Of a DNA stretch of 64,000 nucleotides, positions 54,930 through 62,313 are shown piece after piece; position 1 is the stretch's first letter; the number at the start of each line of letters is the position of its first letter. The notes beneath the pieces were generated by a model that worked only from the letters and a program-made list of their open reading frames with translations, ran no database searches and was not told the origin of the DNA. A program made the position numbers and the translations under genes. The DNA is taken from positions 248,001-312,000 of the forward strand of contig NZ_CP015079.1 in assembly GCF_001653335.1 (NCBI RefSeq), read 5' to 3'. The DNA comes from Nocardioides dokdonensis FR1436 (GTDB lineage Bacteria > Actinomycetota > Actinomycetes > Propionibacteriales > Nocardioidaceae).

Positions 54930-56051
54930 ATGACCACCACACCCCCCGAGGCACCCGAGGACAGCGAGGGCCCGCGCGTCAGTGGCGCCGAGGTCCGCGA
55001 CCTGGCGCGGCTGCGCCGCTCGACCACCGACCGCAAGATCGCCGGCGTCGCCGGCGGCCTGGGCCGCCACCTCGACATCGACCCCGTGATCGTCCGGGTG
55101 CTCCTGGTGGTGCTGATCTTCTTCGGCGGCGCCGGTCTGATCGTGTACGCCGCCTGCTGGCTGTTCGTCCCCGAGGACGACGCCGGCGCGGCACCGGTGC
55201 GGCTCGACGACCGCAGCCGCACGGTCGTGCTGCTGCTGGTCGGCGGGCTGGCCGTCCTGGCGCTGCTCAGCGACGTGCTCGGCGGCTCGGGCGGGGACGA
55301 CTGGTGGTTCCTGTGGCCGCTGCTGGTCGTGGGGCTGCTGGTCGCGTGGTTCGTGACCCGGAGGGACCGCCGCAGCGCGGCGGCCACCGGTGGGGGCCCG
55401 CCGGCCGCAGCCGGCCCGACCGCACCTCTCCCGGCCCCGCGCGCACCGCGACGCCGCGGACCGCTGCTCCTGGGCTTCACCCTGGCGCTGATCGCCCTGG
55501 CCGTGGGGGTGCTGGGCACCGTCGACCTGGCGGGTGCCTCGGTCCCGGCGGCGACGTACCCCGCGACGGCGCTGGCGGTCGTGGGCCTGATGCTGGTCAT
55601 CGGCGCGTTCTTCGGTCGCGCCGGCGGACTGATCCTCGTCGGGCTGCTGCTCCTGCCGGTCCTGGGCGTGGCCTCGGCGGCCGACCACTCCGACGGCGAG
55701 GACCTGCTCCGGGTGCCTGCCACGGCCGCCGGCCTGGCCGACGCCTACCGGCTCAACGCCGGCGAGATGGTCATCGACCTCAGCGAGGTGAGCGACCTGG
55801 AGGAGCTCGACGGACGCACCCTGACCCTCGACGTCGACCTGGGGCGGATCGAGGTGATCGTGCCCGCCGGTCTCGAGGTCCGCGGCGAGGCGGCCGTCAG
55901 CGGTCCGGGCCACATCGACCTCTTCGGCAACGAGGCCGGCGGCATCGACACCACGCTGACCAGCACCAGTCCCGACCGGGACGCCGACGCACCACTGCTG
56001 AGGATCGACGCCGAGATCGGCGTCGGCCAGATCGAGATGAGGACCCGATGA
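54930..56051 (+). CDS. PspC-domain protein with LiaF-like C-terminal domain
   Basis: 373 aa from ATG 54930. An acidic start is followed by a PspC domain (RRSTTDRKIAGVAGGLGRHLDIDPVIVRVLLVVLIFFGG), four or so membrane spans, then a soluble beta-rich C-terminus (LTLDVDLGRIEVIVPAGLEVRGEAAVSGPGHIDLFG) like the toast-rack/LiaF cell-wall-stress domain. Divergent from the PspC kinase (122 nt apart), so the kinase, regulator and this protein plausibly form an envelope-stress module. Overlaps the next gene by 4 nt. Confidence 0.88.
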   Translation: MTTTPPEAPEDSEGPRVSGAEVRDLARLRRSTTDRKIAGVAGGLGRHLDIDPVIVRVLLVVLIFFGGAGLIVYAACWLFVPEDDAGAAPVRLDDRSRTVVLLLVGGLAVLALLSDVLGGSGGDDWWFLWPLLVVGLLVAWFVTRRDRRSAAATGGGPPAAAGPTAPLPAPRAPRRRGPLLLGFTLALIALAVGVLGTVDLAGASVPAATYPATALAVVGLMLVIGAFFGRAGGLILVGLLLLPVLGVASAADHSDGEDLLRVPATAAGLADAYRLNAGEMVIDLSEVSDLEELDGRTLTLDVDLGRIEVIVPAGLEVRGEAAVSGPGHIDLFGNEAGGIDTTLTSTSPDRDADAPLLRIDAEIGVGQIEMRTR

Positions 56052-56326
56052 GCGAGCACGAGACCGAGCCGACGACGGAGCAGGGCTTCTGGGCGCAGGG
56101 ACGCCACCCGGTCAACGTCGGGCAGCTGGTGATGGGGCTGGCGTTCCTGGGCCTGGTCACCGTCTGGGTGCTGCTGAGCGCCGACGTGGCCGACGGCGAC
56201 GCGCTGAGCTGGCTGCTGCCGGTCCCGTGGCTGGTCGCCGGAGCGGCCGGGCTGCTGGCTACGACCCTCGGCGCGGCGCGACGTCGCGGTCCCGCGCAGC
56301 CAGCACCAGGTCAGGATGGTCGGTGA
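56048..56326 (+). CDS. Small membrane protein, unknown
   Basis: 92 aa. ATG overlaps the upstream stop (ATGA). N-terminal ~27 residues acidic/polar (MSEHETEPTTEQGFWAQGRH), then two hydrophobic segments (VGQLVMGLAFLGLVTVWVLLS and WLLPVPWLVAGAAGLLATTL) and a short basic tail. The last 68 nt overlap the convergent GDPD gene. Probably co-transcribed with the LiaF-like gene. Confidence 0.75.
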   Translation: MSEHETEPTTEQGFWAQGRHPVNVGQLVMGLAFLGLVTVWVLLSADVADGDALSWLLPVPWLVAGAAGLLATTLGAARRRGPAQPAPGQDGR

Positions 56327-57254
56327 TCAGGCCGTCCACCCCGAGGTCCAGCAGCAGCGAGGCGTAGCCGGCGAGGTCGCCGTGCGCCTCCTGGCCGCGG
56401 TACGGCGCCGGCAGGTAGGCCGCCTCCGCGCGCAGCGTCCACACGTGCACCGTGAGCCACTCGCGGTGGGCGTCGCGCACCAGCGGGCTGGCCACCATCG
56501 TCCCGGCGACGTCGCGGACGACCAGGTTGTGCCGGGCCCCGATGCCGTCGGCGTACCGCTCGATCTCGGCGAGGCCGGCCGGGCCCACCGGGGCGTCGAG
56601 GAGCTGGATCAGCGGGACCCGCAGCACCGGCGCGAGGCTGCGCAGCACCGCCGACTCCAGGGACATCACGCTGACGCGGGAGCGCGCGTGGTCGAGGCCG
56701 TGGCGGCGCAGGTCGTCGACGAGCGGCTGCTCGAGCGACAGGCCGCGGGCCGCCGACCAGGCGGCGTCCTTGAGCTCGACCAGGACGCCGATGCTGCGCC
56801 CGCGGGCGGCCGACTCCTCGGCGAGCATGGTGAGCACCTCGTCGAAGGTCGGCACCGGGTGCAGGCCGTCGTGGGCGGCCGAGCCGGGCCGCAGTTCGGG
56901 CAGCCGCTCGCGGGCGCTGAGGCGGCGTACCTCGTCGAGGGTGAGGTCGTCGGCGAACCAGCCCGTGGCCTCGCGGCCGTTGACGACCTTGGTGGTGCGA
57001 CGGTCGGCAAGCTCGGGGTGCTCGGCGACGTCGGTGGTGAGGGAGAGCTCCTGCTCGTGGCGCGCGAGGAGCACGCCGTCGAGGGTGCTGACCAGGTCGA
57101 GCTCGATGTCGTCGGCGCCGAGGTCGATGGCTGCGCGGTAGGCGGCCAGGGTGTGCTCGGGCAGGTAGCCGCTGGCGCCGCGGTGGGCCACGACGGCGGG
57201 GGTCACCGCGAGGGAGGGCGGGTGCCGGAGCGTGGGGTGCTGCTGCAGGGTCAC
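56259..57254 (-). CDS. Glycerophosphodiester phosphodiesterase family protein
   Basis: 331 aa, GTG start. GDPD motifs: VAHRGASGYLPEHTLAAYRAAIDLGADDIELDLVSTLDGVLLARHEQELSLTTDV contains the His-Arg-Gly-Ala and Glu-Leu-Asp metal/catalytic residues plus a second His. GVLVELKDAAW and DGLITDHPDLVL are the later blocks. No signal peptide, so probably cytoplasmic; hydrolyses glycerophosphodiesters to glycerol-3-phosphate and alcohol. Its 3' end overlaps the small membrane protein gene. Confidence 0.92.
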   Translation of the reverse strand: MTLQQHPTLRHPPSLAVTPAVVAHRGASGYLPEHTLAAYRAAIDLGADDIELDLVSTLDGVLLARHEQELSLTTDVAEHPELADRRTTKVVNGREATGWFADDLTLDEVRRLSARERLPELRPGSAAHDGLHPVPTFDEVLTMLAEESAARGRSIGVLVELKDAAWSAARGLSLEQPLVDDLRRHGLDHARSRVSVMSLESAVLRSLAPVLRVPLIQLLDAPVGPAGLAEIERYADGIGARHNLVVRDVAGTMVASPLVRDAHREWLTVHVWTLRAEAAYLPAPYRGQEAHGDLAGYASLLLDLGVDGLITDHPDLVLAARDRDVAPRRGS

Positions 57255-57337
57255 GGCTCCCAGCGTGCGTGACGACCGGGACCCCCCGGTGACCTCCGGG
57301 TGAACGACCGGTGAGGGCTGGGCGGCAGGATGGCCAC

Positions 57338-57886
57338 ATGGCTCTCCCGACCCTCGGCGCGCTGCAGGCGCTGCCCGTGCGCGACCACCTCGACCTGCTG
57401 GCGGCCCCGGTGGCCGCCGCCCTGCGCGACTGGGCGCACATCGACGAGGTCGCGGTCGTGGCCATCGACCCGGACCTCGCGGACACCGCCGCGCTCTCCG
57501 CGGCCTACGACCTGCCGATGAGCACCGGCGCGAACTGCGTGGTCGTCTCCGGCAGGCGTGCCGGGGAGGAACGGGTCGCCGCCTGCGTCGTGCGCGCCGA
57601 CACCCGCGCCGACGTGAACAACCTGGTCAAGCGGACCCTCGACGTGCGCAAGTGCTCCTTCCTGCCGATGGAGCGCGCGACCGAGGAGAGCGGCATGGAG
57701 TACGGCGGCATCACCCCCGCCGGTCTGCCCCGCGCCTGGCGGGTGCTGGTCGACCCCCGCGTCGCCGACATCGACGTCGCCGTCCTCGGCTCCGGCCTGC
57801 GCCGCTCCAAGCTGCTCGTCCCCGGACACCTCGTCGCCGCCCTCCCCGGCGCCGAGACCGTCGAGGGCCTCGCCCTCGAGTCGTAG
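57338..57886 (+). CDS. YbaK/EbsC-family aminoacyl-tRNA deacylase-like protein
   Basis: 182 aa from ATG 57338 (AGGA 8 nt upstream; the frame opens at 57311). Fold of trans-editing proteins that hydrolyse mis-charged tRNA; the characteristic Lys is in NNLVKRTLDVRKCSFLP, and AACVVRADTRADVN precedes it. C-terminal GSGLRRSKLLVPGHLVAALPGAE. Specificity (Cys-tRNA-Pro, Ala-tRNA-Pro or other) cannot be told. Confidence 0.82.
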   Translation: MALPTLGALQALPVRDHLDLLAAPVAAALRDWAHIDEVAVVAIDPDLADTAALSAAYDLPMSTGANCVVVSGRRAGEERVAACVVRADTRADVNNLVKRTLDVRKCSFLPMERATEESGMEYGGITPAGLPRAWRVLVDPRVADIDVAVLGSGLRRSKLLVPGHLVAALPGAETVEGLALES

Positions 57887-57988
57887 GTCGACCCTCCCGC
57901 CCCACTGCTCGACCGACGATCTGCGTGTGGGGCTGCTCACCGCGAAAAGAATTCGTGGCGGACCGGTCCGGGTCCGTACCGTCTCCTG

Positions 57989-59740
57989 GTGCGAGTACTC
58001 CCCCTGCCCGACCCCGGCACCGCCGACCACCGGTCCCCCGGGCGGTTCCTGTGGTGGTTGGCCCGCCACCAGTGGCAGACGCTGCTGGGCGGGATGGCCT
58101 TCGGGGTCATCTGGATGAGCAGCCAGGCGGTGCTGCCGGCGATCATCGGGCGCGCGATCGACCGGGGCGTCGCGGCGCGCGACTCCGAGGCGCTGCTGAT
58201 GTGGACCGGCCTGCTGTTCCTGGTCGGTCTGGTGCAGGCCGCGAGCGGGATCCTCCGGCACCGGTTCGCGGTCACGAACTGGCTGATCACCGCCTACCGG
58301 ACCGTCCAGCTCGTCACCCGGCAGTCGGTGCGTCTCGGCGCCAGCCTGCCGCGCCAGGTCTCGACCGGTGAGGTGGTGGCGATCGGCACCAGCGACCTGT
58401 CCCACCTGGGCCAGGTCATGGACGTCTCCGCGCGCTTCGCCGGCGCGGTCGTCTCGTTCCTGCTCGTCTCGGTCATCCTGCTGCAGACCTCGGTCACGCT
58501 GGGGCTCGTGGTCCTCATCGGGGTGCCCAAGCTGATGCTCCTCGTGGGCCCGCTGCTGGCGCCGCTGCAGCGGCGCAGCACCCACCAGCGCCACCTGATG
58601 GGCGAGCTGTCCAACACCGCCACCGACATCGTCGCGGGGCTGCGGGTGCTGCGCGGGATCGGCGGCGAGCAGGTGTTCCTGGGCCGCTACCGCCGCGAGT
58701 CGCAGGCCACCCGCCGCGCCGGCGTCCAGGTCGCCCGTCTCCAGTCGGTGCTCGACGCGCTCCAGGTGTTCCTGCCCGGCGTCTTCGTCGTGGTAGTCGT
58801 CTGGCTCGGCGCCCGGTACGCGGTCGACGGGCGGATCTCCCCGGGCGAGCTGGTCGCGTTCTACGGCTACGCCGCGTTCCTGATGATCCCGCTGCGCACC
58901 GCCACGGAGTACGCCAACAAGCTCATCCGCGGCCGGGTCTCGGCCCGTCGTGTCTGCACGGTGCTCGCCCTCGACCCGGACGTCGCGGAGCCGGTGTCGC
59001 CCGCGCCTCCCCCGCCCCCCGGCTCCGAGCTGTACGACGCCTCCTCCGGGCTGCGGGTGCGCCCGGGTGTGCTGCTGGCCGTGGTCAGCGAGCAGCCCGA
59101 CGAGTCCAGCGCGGTCGCCGACCGGCTGGGGCTCTGCACCCCGGACGACGGGAGCGGCGCCACCGCCGGGGTCACCCTCGGCGGGGTGCGGCTGGTGGAC
59201 CTGGCCCGCGACGAGGTCCGGCGCCGGGTGGTGGTCTCGGACACCGCGTCGATGCTCTTCTCCGGGCGCCTCGGCGATCGGTTGGACGTGCACCGCCGCG
59301 GTGACGTGGAGCGGGCCCTGCTGACCGCGTCGGCCGCCGACATCCTCGACGCCCTGCCCGAGCGGCTGGACACCCAGGTGGCCGAGCGGGGTCGCTCCTT
59401 CTCCGGCGGGCAGCGCCAGCGCCTGGTGCTGGCGCGTGCCCTGGCCCTGGACCCCGAGATCCTGGTGCTGGTCGAGCCGACGAGCGCGGTCGACGCCCAC
59501 ACCGAGGCGCGCATCGCCGCCCGGCTGCGCGAGCACCGCGCCGGTCGCACCACGGTCGTGACGAGCACCAGCCCGCTGCTGCTCGACGCCGTCGACGAGG
59601 TCGCGTTCGTCGTCGCCGGGGCGGTCGTGGCGACCGGCTCGCACACCGATCTGCTGGCCACGGTGCCGGCGTACCGCCGCGTGGTCACCCGCGAGACCGA
59701 GCCCCGTCCCGACGACCGCGAGAGCGCAGGTGTCTCGTGA
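57989..59740 (+). CDS. ABC exporter half-transporter A (degenerate Walker A/B, intact signature)
   Basis: 583 aa: six-span exporter domain (~1-320) plus a nucleotide-binding domain. The expected P-loop position reads VRPGVLLAVVSEQPDESSAVADRL, with no GxxGxGK(S/T); the signature FSGGQRQRLVLARAL is intact and Walker B reads LVLVEPTSAVD (Val for the first Asp, Glu kept). It overlaps half-transporter B by GTGA and must pair with it. Likely exports a lipid, peptide or drug; substrate unknown. Confidence 0.9.
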   Translation: MRVLPLPDPGTADHRSPGRFLWWLARHQWQTLLGGMAFGVIWMSSQAVLPAIIGRAIDRGVAARDSEALLMWTGLLFLVGLVQAASGILRHRFAVTNWLITAYRTVQLVTRQSVRLGASLPRQVSTGEVVAIGTSDLSHLGQVMDVSARFAGAVVSFLLVSVILLQTSVTLGLVVLIGVPKLMLLVGPLLAPLQRRSTHQRHLMGELSNTATDIVAGLRVLRGIGGEQVFLGRYRRESQATRRAGVQVARLQSVLDALQVFLPGVFVVVVVWLGARYAVDGRISPGELVAFYGYAAFLMIPLRTATEYANKLIRGRVSARRVCTVLALDPDVAEPVSPAPPPPPGSELYDASSGLRVRPGVLLAVVSEQPDESSAVADRLGLCTPDDGSGATAGVTLGGVRLVDLARDEVRRRVVVSDTASMLFSGRLGDRLDVHRRGDVERALLTASAADILDALPERLDTQVAERGRSFSGGQRQRLVLARALALDPEILVLVEPTSAVDAHTEARIAARLREHRAGRTTVVTSTSPLLLDAVDEVAFVVAGAVVATGSHTDLLATVPAYRRVVTRETEPRPDDRESAGVS

Positions 59741-61485
59741 GCGTCACCACCCGGCTGCCCGTGGCGGACTCGCCCGCGGTGCGCGGCTACGTCCGACGCC
59801 TGGCCCGCAAGCACCCGCGGATGCTGGGCGGGGCGCTGCTGCTGCACGTGCTGGCGGCCCTCACCGCGCTGGCCGCCCCGCGCCTGCTCGGCAACCTCGT
59901 GGAGGCCGTCGAGAAGGGCACCACGACCGGGTACGTCGACCGGGTGCTGATGGTGCTGGCCGCGTTCCTGGTCGCCCAGACGGTGCTGACCCGCTACGCC
60001 CGCTACATCAGCCAGGTGCTGGGCGAGCAGGTGCTGGCCGACCTGCGCGAGGACTTCGTCGACAACGCGCTCGGGCTGCCCATCGGGGTCGTGGAGTCCG
60101 CCGGGTCCGGTGACCTGTTGACCCGCACCAGCCGCGACGTCGACCAGCTCGGCTGGTCGGTGCGGATGGCGCTGCCGGAGTGGACGATCGCGGTGGTCAC
60201 CGCCGTGCTGACCTTCGCCGCCGCGCTCAGCGTCGGCTGGTGGGTCGCGATCCCGTGCGTGCTCGGCGTGCCGCCGCTGGTGATCGGGCTGCGCTGGTAC
60301 CTCGCCCGCGCCAAGGACGGCTACCTGCGTGAGTCGGCGACGTACTCCGCCATCTCGGCGGCGCTCACCGAGACCGTCGAGGGCGCGCGCACCGTCGAGG
60401 CGCTCGGGATCCAGCAGGACCAGGTGGACCGGGTCGACGACGAGATCCGGGACTCCTACGACGCCGAGAAGTACACGTTGCACCTGCGCACGGTCTTCTT
60501 CCCGAGCATGGAGCTGTCGTACCTGATCCCGACGGTGGCCACCCTGCTGCTCGGCGGCTGGCTCTACACCCGGGGCGAGGTGTCGCTGGGCGACGTGACC
60601 GCGGCGACCCTCTACGTGCAGATGCTGATCGACCCGGTCGACCGGATCGTCTCGATCCTCGACGAGCTGCAGATGGGCGCCGCCTCGCTGTCGCGGCTGC
60701 TGGGCGTGGCCGACGTGCCCGACGACCGCACCGCCACCGGCGCGCAGCCGCAGGGCGAGCAGATCGACGTCACTGACGTGCGCTTCTCGTACGCCGAGGG
60801 CCGCGACGTGCTGCACGGCGTCTCGATGTCGGTGGCGGTCGGTGAACGGGTGGCGATGGTCGGGCCCTCGGGGGCAGGCAAGTCCACCCTGGGCCGGCTG
60901 CTGGCCGGCATCCACCCGCCCCGCGCCGGCGCCGTCACCGTCGGCGGCACGCCGCTGGTCGACCTGCCCCTGGGCGAGCTGCGCGGCCACGTCGCGCTGG
61001 TGACCCAGGAGCACCACGTCTTCGTCGGCACCGTGCGCGAGAACCTGGTGCTCGCGCGCCCGGAGGCCACCGACCCGGACGTGCTGGCCGCCCTCGCCTC
61101 GGTCGACGCGTTGGCCTGGGTCGAGGCGCTGCCCGACGGGCTCGACAGCGTGGTCGGGTCCGGCGGTCGCGCGCTCAGCGCGGCCCAGGCCCAGCAGGTG
61201 GCACTGGCCCGGCTGGTGCTGGCCGACCCGCACACGCTGGTCCTCGACGAGGCGACCTCGCTGATCGACCCGAGCGCGGCCCGGCACCTGGAGCGCTCGC
61301 TGGCGGCGGTGCTCGAGGGCCGCACGGTGATCGCCATCGCGCACCGGCTGTTCTCCGCCCACGACGCCGACCGGGTCGCCGTGGTCGAGGACGGTCGGAT
61401 CAGCGAGCTCGGCTCGCACGACGAGCTGGTCGCTGCCCGCGGCTCGTACGCCGCGCTCTGGGAGTCCTGGAACGGGCGCGGCTGA
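59737..61485 (+). CDS. ABC exporter half-transporter B (intact Walker A/B, degenerate signature)
   Basis: 582 aa with exporter-type membrane domain and ATPase domain. Walker A GPSGAGKST, Q loop TQEHHVFVG and Walker B TLVLDEATSLID are intact, while the signature is LSAAQAQQVALARL instead of LSGGQ. Its intact sites complement half-transporter A: the Walker A/B of B with the SGGQ of A makes one working site, and the opposite site is degenerate. GTG start at 59737. Confidence 0.93.
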   Translation: MSVTTRLPVADSPAVRGYVRRLARKHPRMLGGALLLHVLAALTALAAPRLLGNLVEAVEKGTTTGYVDRVLMVLAAFLVAQTVLTRYARYISQVLGEQVLADLREDFVDNALGLPIGVVESAGSGDLLTRTSRDVDQLGWSVRMALPEWTIAVVTAVLTFAAALSVGWWVAIPCVLGVPPLVIGLRWYLARAKDGYLRESATYSAISAALTETVEGARTVEALGIQQDQVDRVDDEIRDSYDAEKYTLHLRTVFFPSMELSYLIPTVATLLLGGWLYTRGEVSLGDVTAATLYVQMLIDPVDRIVSILDELQMGAASLSRLLGVADVPDDRTATGAQPQGEQIDVTDVRFSYAEGRDVLHGVSMSVAVGERVAMVGPSGAGKSTLGRLLAGIHPPRAGAVTVGGTPLVDLPLGELRGHVALVTQEHHVFVGTVRENLVLARPEATDPDVLAALASVDALAWVEALPDGLDSVVGSGGRALSAAQAQQVALARLVLADPHTLVLDEATSLIDPSAARHLERSLAAVLEGRTVIAIAHRLFSAHDADRVAVVEDGRISELGSHDELVAARGSYAALWESWNGRG

Positions 61486-61502
61486 GCGACCGACGGCCGC
61501 GG

Positions 61503-62171
61503 TCAGACTCCGGAGATGCGCACCCCGGCGTGGGTCTTGTACTTGCGGTTGATGGAGATCAGGACGGCGGTGAAGGGCTCGAGCTGGCGGGCCAGGCGCA
61601 GCTTGCCGGCGTCGATGCCGCGGCGCGAGGTGACGGCCTCCGCGAGGTCCATGGCGACCTCCTTGGCCTCGACGACGTCGCCGACGACCAGGACGTCCTC
61701 GTCGAGGTACTCCTCGTCGCCCCACAGCAGGACCGCGGAGACGTTGTGGAAGGCACCGACGACGGTGGCCTCGGGCTGCAGCCGCTGGGCCTCCTCGGCG
61801 GCGGAGCCCTCGCCGCCGTCGATGACGCGCCCGTGGGCGCCGCGCTTGTCGAAGGCGAGCGGGTTCACGCAGGAGATCACCGTCTTGCCGGCCAGCGGGA
61901 GCGACTCGACCAGGTCGGCGTGGCCGTCGTACGGCACGGCGAGCAGCACGACGTCGGCCTCGCCGATCGCGTCGGCGTTCGCAGCACCCGTGACGGTGCC
62001 GGCACCCTCGACGCCCGCGAGCCGCTCGGTGACCTCGTCGGCCACCGGGCCGGCCTTGTCGGCCGAGCGCGAGCCCAGGACCACGCTGTGCCCGGCCTTA
62101 GCGAAGCGGTAGCCCAGGCCCTTGCCCTGCGGGCCGGTGCCGCCGATCACTGCGATGCGGTAGGTCGTCAC
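61503..62171 (-). CDS. npdG: NADPH-dependent F420 reductase (F420:NADP oxidoreductase)
   Basis: 222 aa. NADP-binding IAVIGGTGPQGKGLGYRFAKAGHSVVLGSRSADKA with Ser/Arg for the 2'-phosphate, then VLLAVPYDGHADLV, VISCVNPLAF and a C-terminal SRRGIDAGKLRLARQLEPFTAVLISINRKYKTHAGVRISGV. Transfers hydride between NADPH and coenzyme F420, consistent with an F420-using actinomycete. Convergent with the ABC exporter (17 nt apart). Confidence 0.9.
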   Translation of the reverse strand: MTTYRIAVIGGTGPQGKGLGYRFAKAGHSVVLGSRSADKAGPVADEVTERLAGVEGAGTVTGAANADAIGEADVVLLAVPYDGHADLVESLPLAGKTVISCVNPLAFDKRGAHGRVIDGGEGSAAEEAQRLQPEATVVGAFHNVSAVLLWGDEEYLDEDVLVVGDVVEAKEVAMDLAEAVTSRRGIDAGKLRLARQLEPFTAVLISINRKYKTHAGVRISGV

Positions 62172-62313
62172 GCGTGCTTCCTCCTGCTCGGTACCGCCAG
62201 GACGTGTCTCGCCCCGGCTGCCCGGCGATCATGACACCCTGGCCCCGCGTAACGATCTGAGCGGTCACTGGTTAAGACCGTGGAGACGAGTCGCGACATG
62301 GGGAGGCACGGGG

